In this document: one piece after another, positions 8,641 through 17,660 of the stretch
How the letters are laid out: each line of letters starts with the position of its first letter
Numbering within the stretch: position 1 is the first letter of the stretch
NCBI GenBank assembly: GCA_043228905.1
Contig: JBHGNT010000010.1
Coordinates: 14,818,001-14,882,000 of the forward strand
Source of the DNA: Azolla caroliniana
Lineage: Eukaryota; Polypodiophyta
Direction: 5' to 3'
DNA: 64,000 bases
Notes under the pieces: model-generated
Database searches by the model: none
What the model was told of the DNA's origin: nothing
Seen by the model: the letters and a program-made list of their open reading frames with translations, nothing else
Translations under genes and position numbers: made by a program

Positions 8641-9810
8641 ATGGCCACCGTTAGCGCTGAAGAGTATCAATCCGTTTTCTCGGAATTTCAATGCTTGAAA
8701 GAGAAGTTTCATGCTTTGGAACAAGAAAATCAACGCTTGTTGGGGGATCTTCAGCAAATTTCCTTAGAAAAGCAGCAAACGCAACAACAGCATGGGGAAC
8801 TTGCGTTACGCGTGCAACAACTCGAAGCAACCATCGTAGCAATGCAACAACAAGGGCACGGAGCACAAGGGATTCATAAAGAACCCAAGATTGGCCTTCC
8901 CACGAAGTTCGATGGAACGCGATCGCAGTTTAGAGGGTTTCTTAACCAGGTACGGTTAGTTATTCAAATGCATCCGTCCCGATATCCCACCGATGCATCA
9001 CGAGTGGGTTTAGTAGGCACGTTGTTAAATGGCTCAGCATTAGCATGGTTCGCTCCGCTACTAGAAAAGGAATCTCCAGTACTAAATAATTTTGAAGAAT
9101 TCATAAGTGAGTTTAAAGCATGTTTTGGAGATACTGACAGCATAAGGACTGCAATCAACAAAATCCGGCGATTACGCCAAGGTGACCGTCCAGCCTCCGC
9201 ATATGCTGCAGATTTCCGCCTACTCGCCGCCGATATCCCCTGGGATGATCAAGCATTGATGGAGCAGTTCCGCTATGGTCTACGCAACGATGTCAAGGAT
9301 TTACTCTTGACTTTCCCTGAAGAGCCAAAATCATTAACAGAAGCAATCAGTCGAGCGGTCAGATGTGACAACCGCCTCTTCGAGCGACGTTCGGAACGAC
9401 AATTTCAGATGCCGAGGGCAAGATCCGAGCCTACCTATGCCTCAGTGGTAGCGAAACCTTTTCAAAGGGAGTCACATAATGCGCCTCCAGTAAGTACTCC
9501 AACTCCAATGGAAATTGACACTACACGTCGTCGTGGGCCGCTATCGGAGGAGGAAAAGCAACGACGCCGAACAAACCGATTATGCCTTTATTGCGGTGGA
9601 CCAGGGCATATCGCGATAAACTGTCCCCATAGACCAAGAAGGCAGGTAAACCAAGTCATTGTTAGTTCTGACTATACTAAACCCGAGTCTATTTCAGTAG
9701 GAATCTCTGATAATCCTCATAGTCATAATAGTCCTAATAGTACTAATAGTCCGAATCTCGCAAACAAATTTGATGTCCTTAGCCAATTAGAAGAAGAGTT
9801 AAACGACTAA
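8641..9810 (+). CDS. gag: G1 Gag (capsid-nucleocapsid)
   Basis: 389 aa from ATG at 8641 (first ATG after the PBS, context CCC ATG GCC). Residues about 5-75 are a Gln/Leu/Glu-rich coiled coil. Residues about 80-240 are a capsid domain with FDGTRSQFRGFLNQVRL, HPSRYPTDASRVGLVGTLL and ALAWFAPLLE, a pattern I associate with the Tf1/sushi and domesticated sushi Gag group, not with common plant Tekay/CRM/Reina Gag. A CX2CX4HX4C knuckle, CLYCGGPGHIAINC, starts at residue 315. The tail has NSPN-type short repeats. It ends ELND-stop right after a slippery heptamer. It would form the cytoplasmic particle and package RNA. Confidence 0.92.
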   Translation: MATVSAEEYQSVFSEFQCLKEKFHALEQENQRLLGDLQQISLEKQQTQQQHGELALRVQQLEATIVAMQQQGHGAQGIHKEPKIGLPTKFDGTRSQFRGFLNQVRLVIQMHPSRYPTDASRVGLVGTLLNGSALAWFAPLLEKESPVLNNFEEFISEFKACFGDTDSIRTAINKIRRLRQGDRPASAYAADFRLLAADIPWDDQALMEQFRYGLRNDVKDLLLTFPEEPKSLTEAISRAVRCDNRLFERRSERQFQMPRARSEPTYASVVAKPFQRESHNAPPVSTPTPMEIDTTRRRGPLSEEEKQRRRTNRLCLYCGGPGHIAINCPHRPRRQVNQVIVSSDYTKPESISVGISDNPHSHNSPNSTNSPNLANKFDVLSQLEEELND

Positions 9811-9842
9811 GTCCAGCCAAAATAGGAGCCGTTTGGTTGGAC
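9798..9842 (+). promoter_or_regulatory. -1 ribosomal frameshift signal, gag-pol of G1
   Basis: G TTA AAC (9798-9804) is in the right phase for a tandem -1 slip. A 6-nt spacer GACTAA contains the gag stop (9808-9810). An 11-bp stem then forms between 9811-9821 (GTCCAGCCAAA) and 9832-9842 (TTTGGTTGGAC) with one G-U pair and a 10-nt loop. After the slip the ribosome reads AAA CGA CTA AGT and runs into pol without a stop. GTTAAAC is an established slippery heptamer in other systems. G2 conserves heptamer, spacer length and stem. Confidence 0.8.
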
Positions 9843-12800
9843 AGCCCTAGATCTGTGCAGCCCATTAGTGGTTCCATTCCCTCTAAGCAAGTTAGTGATG
9901 TGTTCGTAGCCCAAGTAGCAGTTAGTACTAAAAATACCCCTCCAGTACATACCTTAGCCCTTCTAGATTCCGGAGCTAATTCTTGCTTCATGGATAGGAA
10001 TTTTGCCCGAGCTCATCAGATATCTCTCAGAAAGCTCCCATGTCCAGCCTCAGTAGTAGTCATTGATGGTCGTCCCATTGCTTCTGGTAATATCATAGAA
10101 GAGTCGGAACCCGTTAATATTGTCCTAGATAACTTAACATGTGTAGTATCATTTAATATTATTAATATTCCAGAACATCCCATAGTTTTAGGATTACCAT
10201 GGTTCGAGTTACATGACCCAGACATAGATTGGAGGACAAGGGAAATCCGGTTGCGACAAACCCAAGGATCTACCCAGAAGGTTGCAACCATTTCGCTACG
10301 TCAGTTGCGTGAGGAAGGGCGCAAGGAGGAAATGTTTCTCTTTGCAATATCAGTACAACCCTCCAGCACCACCAAAGAGGAGTCCACCGTTCAACTTCCT
10401 GAGAAGTATCGTCAGTATGCTGATGTGTTCGATAAAGTACAAGCCAACACACTTCCTCATCATCGGCCGTACGACTGCGCCATCGACTTACAACCGGGAA
10501 AAGAGCCGCCATGGGGGCCGATCTACAATTTGTCACCAACCGAGCTAGAAGTCCTTCGAGCCTATATAGAGGAGAATTTGGAGAACGGTTTCATTCGGCA
10601 TTCGAAATCTCCAGCCGGCGCACCCATTTTCTTCGTCAAGAAAAAAGATGGCTCGCTTCGACTCGTTGTAGATTACCGTGGCTTGAATAAGGTCACAGTA
10701 AGAAATAGGTATGCTCTTCCCCTTATCTCAAGTCTTTTAGAACGGATCAACGGTGCCAGGTTCTTCACGAAGATCGACTTACGAGGAGCCTATAACCTCG
10801 TACGGATCCGACCAGGAGATGAATGGAAGACCGCGTTTCGCACCAGATATGGGCACTTCGAGTATACGGTCATGCCGTTCGGACTCACTAATGCGCCGGC
10901 AGTCTTCCAGCACATGGCGAATGATATATTTCGAGATCTCTTGGATGATTTTTTGATCATCTATTTGGATGATCTACTGGTTTATTCAAAGACCCAAGAA
11001 GAACATGATTCTCATGTACTATTAGTACTAAAACGACTTCGAGAACATGGTCTGTATGCAAAGTTAGAGAAATGTAGTTTCGGGTGCAACCAAGTGGAGT
11101 TTCTCGGCTATGTCATCTCCTCAGAAGGCATATCTATGGACCCAGCCAAGGTCAAAACGGTGATAGAATGGCACACTCCGCGTTCGGTGCGGGATGTGCA
11201 ATGCTTCCTAGGCTTTGCAAATTTCTACCGGAAGTTCATACAAAATTACTCAAAAATTGTGCTGCCTCTCACACAGCTCACCAGGAAGGGACAATCATTC
11301 ATTTGGTCTAAAGAGACGGACATGGCTTTCGAGAGTCTTAAGAAGGCGTTTACATCAGCTCCAATTTTAGGTCATGTGGATCCGGAAAAACCATTCATTA
11401 TCGAAGCTGATGCATCGGATTTCGCATTGGGGAGCATTCTGTCACAACAGGGTAACGACGAGAAGCTACATCCTGTGGCTTTCCACTCCCGTAAGTTTGA
11501 CGCCGCCGAAATCAACTACGAAATTCATGATAAAGAGCTATTAGCAATAGTTGATTCTTTTATGCAATGGAGGCATTTCCTGGAGGGATCTCCTCATCAG
11601 GTCACTGTATTCAGTGACCACAAGAACCTTGCCTACTTTCAAGATGCTCGTGTACTGAATCGACGTCAAGCTCGGTGGGCCCACTTCCTCACACGCTTCG
11701 ACTTCAAAATTACCTACCGTCCGGGGAAGCACCAAGGGAAGGCAGATGCATTATCACGGCGTTCGTATCTAACACCACGTCCCGGTGAGCCAGCTTTCGA
11801 TAACCAGAAGCAAGTAATCTTGGGTCCAGCACGACTGCAAGCAGCACAGGTCTTTGACATGCCCGTGGATTCCGACATTACCAATACTATACGTGAGGAC
11901 TTGAAGACTGACGCTTTCGCCCAAGCTATACTAGCACAAATTGACCCCTCTCGAGCGTCATGTTCACAATCACAATCACCAGGTACGGATTATCGGCAAT
12001 TCAAATACTGTGATGGATTACTCTTCTTTAAAGAACTTTTGTATGTTCCTAATGGTTCTTGCCGCCTTCGAGTAGTACAAAACTGCCATGACACATATAT
12101 AGCAGGACATTTTGGTAGTACTAAAACATTAGATTTAGTACAACGATCATTCTGGTGGCCCCGTATGCGACAATTTGTCGAAGATTTTGTTCGGACTTGC
12201 GATACATGCTGCAGAGCGAAAATGCCGAGACATCATCCATATGGTTTATTAGAACCATTACCAATTCCAAGCAAGCCATGGCAATCCATTGCTCTTGACT
12301 TCATTACAGATCTTCCAGTCTCTAAGGGATTCAGTGCGATTCTCACAGTGGTGGATCGATATACGAAGATGGCTCATTTCTTACCATGTACTAAAGAAAT
12401 ATCTAGTGAAGACACCGCCGAAATTGTCATGCGGGAAGTATGTCGGCATCATGGACTCCCTGATAATATCATCAGCGATCGTGGACCCCAGTTTGTGTCA
12501 AAATTCTGGAAGCACCTTTTTAAAATGCTGAAGGTCACTTGTAACCTCTCCTCCGGCTACCACCCACAAACCGACGGTCAAGCCGAACGAACAAATCAAA
12601 CACTGGAGCAGTATCTGCGGTGCTTTCTCAACTATCATCAGAATGACTGGGCAGATATTCTTCAGTTCGCCGAATTTGCCTATAATAACGCTATCCACGC
12701 ATCGACTAAAGTCACGCCATTCTACGCTTATACGGGATATCATCCCCGGTGGTGTGTCCTTGAAACCCCAGAAGTGTCTACAAATCCTTGCGCGGAGGAT

Positions 12801-13394
12801 CGTTTGGAGCGGTTACGCAAGATACAAGCGGATTTATCTACTCAACTCCAGCAAGCTCAACAATCACACAAGGACTACGCAGATCGTCATCGACTTCCAT
12901 CCAGTTTTAACATTGGAGATCGGGTGTGGCTGCTACGACGACACATCAAGACTACTCGCCCATGTGAGAAGTTGGATTATCGGCGATTAGGTCCTTTCCG
13001 TATTATCGGGAAGATTAATGATGTCGCTTTTCGTCTCGAGCTACCTCCGCAACTTCGGATACACCCGGTGTTTCATAGTTCTCTCCTCGAACCCTATCAC
13101 GAGAGCACTATCCCAGGACGTACTATACAACCTCCACCTCCTATCGAGCTCGAAGATGGACCTGAGTATGAGGTCGCTGGCATCCTCGATTCCAAGATTG
13201 TTCGCAACAAGCTCTACTATCTAGTCGATTGGCTAGGATATAGTCCCAGCGAGCGTACTTGGGAACCGATCGAGAATGTGACCAATGCTCGTGCTCTTCT
13301 AGAAGACTTCCATCGACGATATCCCGAGAAACCGGGTCCTCAATCCAAAACGACTCGTAAAACTCGTCGTTTTAAAGGGGGGATAGTGTCATAA
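9837..13394 (+). CDS. pol: G1 Pol: protease, RT, RNase H, integrase, chromodomain
   Basis: The open frame is -1 relative to gag and has no suitable ATG (9837 is TTG), so expression probably needs the frameshift at 9798-9804. From 9837 as residue 1: retropepsin [10 protein letters not shown] with catalytic Asp at 44; RT with [20 protein letters not shown] and catalytic YLDD (nt 10962-10973); RNase H with EADASDFALGS and NYEIHDKELLA; integrase HHCC (ending CDTCCRAK) and DDE core ([27 protein letters not shown]); then a C-terminal chromodomain with YEVAGILDSKI, YYLVDWLGY and TWEPIENV. The TAA stop at 13392-13394 lies in the 3' LTR. The chromodomain should steer integration to marked chromatin. 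Confidence 0.92.
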   Translation: MDSPRSVQPISGSIPSKQVSDVFVAQVAVSTKNTPPVHTLALLDSGANSCFMDRNFARAHQISLRKLPCPASVVVIDGRPIASGNIIEESEPVNIVLDNLTCVVSFNIINIPEHPIVLGLPWFELHDPDIDWRTREIRLRQTQGSTQKVATISLRQLREEGRKEEMFLFAISVQPSSTTKEESTVQLPEKYRQYADVFDKVQANTLPHHRPYDCAIDLQPGKEPPWGPIYNLSPTELEVLRAYIEENLENGFIRHSKSPAGAPIFFVKKKDGSLRLVVDYRGLNKVTVRNRYALPLISSLLERINGARFFTKIDLRGAYNLVRIRPGDEWKTAFRTRYGHFEYTVMPFGLTNAPAVFQHMANDIFRDLLDDFLIIYLDDLLVYSKTQEEHDSHVLLVLKRLREHGLYAKLEKCSFGCNQVEFLGYVISSEGISMDPAKVKTVIEWHTPRSVRDVQCFLGFANFYRKFIQNYSKIVLPLTQLTRKGQSFIWSKETDMAFESLKKAFTSAPILGHVDPEKPFIIEADASDFALGSILSQQGNDEKLHPVAFHSRKFDAAEINYEIHDKELLAIVDSFMQWRHFLEGSPHQVTVFSDHKNLAYFQDARVLNRRQARWAHFLTRFDFKITYRPGKHQGKADALSRRSYLTPRPGEPAFDNQKQVILGPARLQAAQVFDMPVDSDITNTIREDLKTDAFAQAILAQIDPSRASCSQSQSPGTDYRQFKYCDGLLFFKELLYVPNGSCRLRVVQNCHDTYIAGHFGSTKTLDLVQRSFWWPRMRQFVEDFVRTCDTCCRAKMPRHHPYGLLEPLPIPSKPWQSIALDFITDLPVSKGFSAILTVVDRYTKMAHFLPCTKEISSEDTAEIVMREVCRHHGLPDNIISDRGPQFVSKFWKHLFKMLKVTCNLSSGYHPQTDGQAERTNQTLEQYLRCFLNYHQNDWADILQFAEFAYNNAIHASTKVTPFYAYTGYHPRWCVLETPEVSTNPCAEDRLERLRKIQADLSTQLQQAQQSHKDYADRHRLPSSFNIGDRVWLLRRHIKTTRPCEKLDYRRLGPFRIIGKINDVAFRLELPPQLRIHPVFHSSLLEPYHESTIPGRTIQPPPPIELEDGPEYEVAGILDSKIVRNKLYYLVDWLGYSPSERTWEPIENVTNARALLEDFHRRYPEKPGPQSKTTRKTRRFKGGIVS
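13374..13386 (+). promoter_or_regulatory. G1 polypurine tract
   Basis: AAAGGGGGGATAG directly abuts the 3' LTR and would prime plus-strand DNA. It is also coding, giving KGGI at the Pol C-terminus. Confidence 0.85.
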
Positions 13395-13839
13395 CTAGAC
13401 TCGAACCCATAACCTTTTGTTACACGGGTCGAGACTTTACCATTAGGTTATGAATTGTAATTTGAAGGATATTATTTTCATTTAGGTTTTATTGGGAAAT
13501 TGATGTATATTCCAGATTTCTCTGGAACATTCTAGAAACTTCAGGAGTATTCCTGAAGACACTATAAAAGGAGGCGCAAGGCATTAGTTCGAACCAAATC
13601 GGTTCAACGCCAGTCTTAAGCCTTCTAACTACTGTTGTATATCTTCCGTCATATAATACATATATCTTTCGCATCATCATTCTCTCTCTCTCTCTCTCTC
13701 TCACTCACTCATTCCTTCTCTCAAAGTTCGACACCTCTCATAGTACTAATCCTTCTCTGTCTTAGTACTATTCCCCAACAATAGTACTAATCCTTCTTTT
13801 AGTACTAATTCCTTCTCTGCCTTAATAGAGTTCCTGACA
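13387..13839 (+). repeat. 3' LTR of G1
   Basis: 453 bp, the same length as the 5' LTR and without visible differences. It supplies the pol stop codon in its first eight bases and carries its own copy of the heat-shock array, TATA box and antisense tRNA-like module. It is followed by the TSD CTAAA (13840-13844). Confidence 0.92.
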
Positions 13840-14165
13840 CTAAAGATCCGCGATGGGTCGAAGCGATGAACGAGGAGATGCAAACTCTCAGCAAGAACGA
13901 GACATGGGATCTTGTCCCACACTCACACAAGAAGAAGGCAATCGGCTGCAGATGGATATACAAAGTGAAGTACAATGCCGATGGTTCCGTCAACTGCTAC
14001 AAAGCTCGACTCATGGCAAAGGGCTATGCACAAACACATGGAGTCGATTATGTAGAGACCTTTGCCCCGGTGGCAAAGATGACGACTGTGCGGATCGTGA
14101 TTGCACTTGCAGCGGCGAGAGGGTGATACCTCCACCAGATGGACGTCAAGAACGCCTTTCTTCAG
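13840..14165 (+). pseudogene. copia-A reverse transcriptase start
   Basis: The sequence resumes after G1 with AKDPRWVEAMNEEMQ, then NETWDLVP, IGCRWIYKVKYNADGSV and HGVDYVETFAPVAKMT, the start of a copia RT as in copia-B (46185 downward). A stop occurs near 14126. The match ends at the FLQ of DVKNAFLQ (about 14165), where the sequence joins a gag of another copia family. Confidence 0.85.
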
Positions 14166-14739
14166 ATTGGCGGAACATTTGAATGTCTTCCAAGGACTAA
14201 TAAATCAAACCACCTCTCTAAAAGTAACTCTTGTCGATGAGGTATTGGCATTATTGTTGTTGGGATCCTTTCTAGATAGCTGGGAAATATTGGTTGTCAC
14301 CTTGGGCAACGCCAGACCGGAAGGGAAACATTTATCCTTAGAGATGGTGAAGTCGAGCTTGCTAAATGAGGAAGCTTGCTAGAAGGACCGAGAGTCTGTA
14401 ACCAACCCAAAGGTATTTCACAATAGGTGACATGAACTGGGGGAGAGATCGGAATAGAAGTCCTCAAAATCGGGAGATGTCGAGGACGAGGTCAAAGTCG
14501 AGGGGGAGGCCCACATGATTCTATTGTGGGAAGCCAACATTTCCAAAAGAATTGTCGACACTTTCGAAAAGAGAAAGGGGGAGTTGATTGTGCAGATCTG
14601 AAGAAGAATATGGATTGTAAAAACACCTCAACGATCGCGACAAGTGAGGAGGAGTTGTTGTTGATTGGCGAACAAAACGAAGTGAACCTTGTCAACGATG
14701 AAACGACATGGGTGGTCGACTCTGGAGCGTCATTCCACC
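14166..14739 (+). pseudogene. copia-D-like gag to protease fragment
   Basis: The fragment carries FQGLINQTTSLKV, LLGSFLDSWEILVVTLGNA and EMVKSSLLNEEA, matching copia-D Gag at 41690-41880. A degraded knuckle follows near 14510-14560 (a stop replaces the first Cys side), then TTWVVDSGASFHL, the protease active-site motif. It ends exactly where a copia LTR begins (14740). Confidence 0.75.
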
Positions 14740-15070
14740 TGTTGAGAATTAGGTCCCTTCTGGATAGGTCGACTTCAAAATAAAGGAAAATGCTACACCC
14801 GGTCGGAAACTGGATGAAGTCCGAATGAGTATTCGGAAAATGTAAATAGGTTTTTGAATCGAGGTTGTTCAAGTTGGTTATGTAAATAGCCCGAAAGTTA
14901 TCTAAGTATAAAGATAACTAGGGAAAACATTATGAGTGAGTTAGTTGTCTTGAAGAGAGAGCCGTCTGTGTAACTGTGCACGGTGCATACGAGGTCGTTG
15001 CCTCTGCAACAGAACAGACGAAGCGTTGTCGGGGTAGTTGTGGTTCGTGCGATGAAGTCGTAGGGACTAA
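14740..15070 (+). repeat. Truncated copia LTR
   Basis: It starts TGTTGAGAATTAGGTCCC and contains TTATGTAAATAGCCCGAAAG and CGAGGTCGTTGCCTC, landmarks shared with the other copia LTRs here. It lacks the CCGTGGTTTTTCCC end region, so the 3' part is missing. Confidence 0.65.
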
Positions 15071-15638
15071 GGTTAAAAGGAGTTGGCTATATATTTTATA
15101 CGGCTTGTGCAACAATGTTAGAAAGATTAAGGATAGGAAGAACAAGAGTTAAAAGTAATGTGCGAGAGACAGATGAGCATAGATAAGAGATAAGGGACAA
15201 TGTATGATTTAAGAGGTAAGAAAATATGATAAGAATATGTACTATATTAAAAACCCAAGATTTTACCAAAGTTACAATGTCGATCACAAGATGTGACTTT
15301 TCTTTTGCTGAATTGTAGATTTGAACCCTTGATTCCAACTTCGAAACACGAGCCTCTTTGCAATGATCTAACTTGTTTGTTTGATTATTTTATTTTCTAA
15401 CTTTCACTTGCCTTTTCCTCTTTTCTCTTTCACTCTTTAAATAGGTGCCCCCATGAATATGATGCATTGGAGGGTACAAGACATGCATGTAGTGCATGAA
15501 ATGCATGTGATGCATGATCACCATTTGGTGTTCATGCATTACATGTGATGCATGGTAGACATCTCGCTCATTTGAGCTTTCATGTATTAAAATATATATG
15601 GTATAAGTATAAACATGAAAATATAGATCTAAAAACAA
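15071..15638. other. Intergenic stretch with ATGCAT cluster
   Basis: No gene seen. Between about 15462 and 15555 the motif ATGCAT or CATGCA recurs many times, resembling RY/Sph motifs. It may be simple-sequence drift. Confidence 0.4.
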
Positions 15639-15700
15639 GTGACCTAGCCTAATGGTAGGTGTGTTGAATTTGGTGTGTGAGGTTGTGGGTTCAAGTCTCT
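15639..15700 (+). ncRNA. tRNA-related SINE head (A-box and B-box)
   Basis: TAGCCTAATGG fits the Pol III A-box pattern and GGTTCAAGTCT fits the B-box with one mismatch, with tRNA-like spacing of about 30-35 nt. It does not fold into a complete canonical tRNA by eye, so I call it a SINE or tRNA fossil. No poly(A) tail or TSD was identified. Confidence 0.5.
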
Positions 15701-15813
15701 CAAATATTACTGAATACAATATGTAAGTTTACTTTTATATCGTGAAGAAAATCATTCACGACAGCGTGAGAGAGAGAGCAAGAGAATCTTTGTTGTAACC
15801 ACATGTTGGTGAG

Positions 15814-16273
15814 TGTTGAGTGGGCAAGCTCAACCGAATCTAGATCGGTTGGATAAACCAGAGCCGGATCAGTATCCAGAACAGAGAACCGGATAGGTGT
15901 CTAGAACCTAGAGCCGGACCAGAGAACTGGATCGTACTCTGGGATAGTGAGAACCGGTAGGCCGTTGGAGCCTACGGCTCGAGCCTAGTACGTAGGCATA
16001 TTCCTTGGAGTTAGTGTCAGTCGGTCGTATGAGCATTGAAGTACGTGTCAATACTTTTGTCAGTCCTTTTAAGGACTTGTATAAAAAGTGTTATGTTGGA
16101 CATTTGTATGTACAAAGTGTTATTATTTTGAATTGAGTTTATGTTGTTTTGCTCTCTCTGTCTCTCCCGTGTATTGTGTATTCTTAAGCTTCCATTAAAC
16201 CCTCATTTTCGTTCTACTGTTGTTATCCGGTTGAGCCGGTTTATCTAAAAGCTTTCACATATTAACTTTTACA
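15814..16273 (+). repeat. 5' LTR of copia-E
   Basis: It begins TGTTGAGTGGGC and ends ACTTTTACA. A TATAAAAAG box lies near 16079. The repeated AGCCGGA/GAACCGGA motif occurs between 15860 and 15960. Confidence 0.7.
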
Positions 16274-16285
16274 TGGTATCAGAGT
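16274..16285 (+). promoter_or_regulatory. Primer binding site of copia-E
   Basis: TGGTATCAGAGT immediately follows the LTR, a tRNA-iMet type PBS with a change in the last base. Confidence 0.8.
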
Positions 16286-16367
16286 GCGAGGGTTGAGAAT
16301 CGTCTATTGCCCACGAGTGACGCTCACAGACAAACCCTAACACCCAATAAAGAACAAGAAGAAATAT

Positions 16368-17660
16368 ATGGACAGAAGCATGGCGAGTTTGCTTCCAACA
16401 AAAAAGCTCGATCATAGCAACTATGCATCTTGGTCGTATAAAATGCACCAGTACATGCTCGGGCATGGATACTGGAGCTACGTGGAAGGGGCAAATGAAG
16501 CAACGCTGGATTCGGCACACGAGGACTTCTCGATATGGGAGCAAGGAGTGAGTAGGGTGTTGTACTGCCTCGCGTCCTGTGTGCACGACCAAATTCTTGG
16601 CTACATCAGAGATGCAAAGTTACTGAAAGTACCACGACTTCGAAATTGTAGCTCCAGCAAAAGCTCAATAGTATCCAGCAACGGGACATGTCGGTCACAG
16701 ACTACACCACCAAGATCAAGGAGATTTGCGATGCGCTCAGGTCCATCCACATGACGTTGGACGAGGACGAGATGGTCTAGATCTGCCTCGTGGTCTAGCA
16801 CACCGGTACAAGCCAATCTGGATGGCAATTTGCACCCGGGAGAAACCATCGTCCTTCTTCGACCTGCAATTGATGCTCATGGTCAAAGAAAACCATGCGA
16901 GTGGGTCAAGGGCCACTCAATTGGACAGTTGGGTGATGTACACGAAGGCGGATCAGCCCCGTGGGTGTGGAGGACGAGGTGGGTCGGCATGTAATAGTTG
17001 AATAAGTTTTGGCTCTATATACACCCTCATAAATTCTTTTAGAAATTCTAGGTAAAGGGTAATTTGGTTCATGTAACCATTGACCTCATTAACTGATTCA
17101 TGAGGCATATTCGGGAGATGTTTTTCATTTACATTCTTGTCTTTTGGAAAGAGCGGCTAAATCAAGTCTCTCCCACAAAGATCTCTCCTGACTAAGTAGA
17201 GAGAAACTTAAATCTATCTGAGTTGCAAATTATCCTCCTTGTGGGCACACCCGCCACCTATCGTCACACAGTAAACCCGCCAAGACCCTGGCCTTGGACC
17301 CGGAGGAACCAATCCGTGGATTTAGCCACGGTGGTAAGGCCGGCTCCTCATTCTTACTCCTTTCTCCAACAGGCAGGAATGTTGGTACTGTGGCCGGAAG
17401 GGCCACAGAGAAAGCAAGTGCTGGAAGAAGCGCGTCGATTCGGATAAATCCGGATCCGGCAAGGCTAGACAAGGGAATTGGAAAAGATCACACTACGCAG
17501 AAGGATCCGGAACCGAAAAGACCGGAAAAGGGTCAGCCTTTGTGATGAAGCATAAGGCGAACTCAATGAAGAAGACCACTTCCGGATCAGAGGAAGTGTG
17601 GTACGTCGACCCCAAAGCATCTAACCACATGACAAGCCACGAAGAGTGGACCGAGCCCAG
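16368..17660 (+). pseudogene. copia-E gag and protease start
   Basis: ATG at 16368 opens MDRSMASLLPTKKLDHSNYA, then KMHQYMLGHGYWSYVEG and VLYCLASCVHDQILGYIRDAK. A frameshift follows near 16625. Later pieces include FFDLQLMLMVKENH and GCGGRGGSA. About 300 bp of unidentified DNA (16993-17295) is inserted before the zinc knuckle CWYCGRKGHRESKC (17380-17421). The protease motif reads VWYVDPKASN: the DSG triad has become DPK, so the protease would be dead. Confidence 0.75.
16993..17295. other. Unidentified insertion in copia-E gag
   Basis: It separates two parts of a Gag linker that should be adjacent. It is AT-rich, with no ORF and no terminal repeat that I could recognise. Confidence 0.4.

Larger units (their letters stand above)
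8100..13839 (+). mobile_element. Intact Ty3/gypsy chromovirus G1, Tf1/sushi-like
   Basis: It has 453-bp LTRs at both ends (TGTCA...TGACA) that show no difference when read side by side, a perfect CTAAA TSD, a self-complementary PBS, full-length gag (389 aa) and pol (about 1185 aa plus a frameshift-derived leader), and a polypurine tract AAAGGGGGGATAG. Order is gag, protease, RT, RNase H, integrase, chromodomain, as in chromoviruses. Gag and pol lie in different frames joined by a classic -1 frameshift signal. It sits inside copia-A. Everything needed for autonomous transposition appears present. Identical-looking LTRs imply recent insertion (inference). Confidence 0.92.
4259..14165 (+). mobile_element. 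Ty1/copia element copia-A (pseudogenised, nested)
   Basis: The layout is 5' LTR (4259-4651), tRNA-iMet PBS, gag, solo-LTR insertion (5740-6321), protease-integrase, G1 insertion (8100-13839, TSD CTAAA), then the start of RT up to about 14165, where the sequence switches to another copia family. No 3' LTR is present. It belongs to the same family as copia-B (44038-60738, minus strand), which allows a residue-by-residue comparison. Several in-frame stops mark it as inactive. Confidence 0.85.

Noticed and set aside
9837-9839. Start codon of G1 pol at 9837
   Set aside because: The codon is TTG. The frame is open upstream through the frameshift site, so pol is better explained by -1 frameshifting.
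15639-15700. Functional tRNA gene
   Set aside because: A-box and B-box are good, but I could not form an acceptor stem and anticodon arm by eye. SINE or fossil is more likely.
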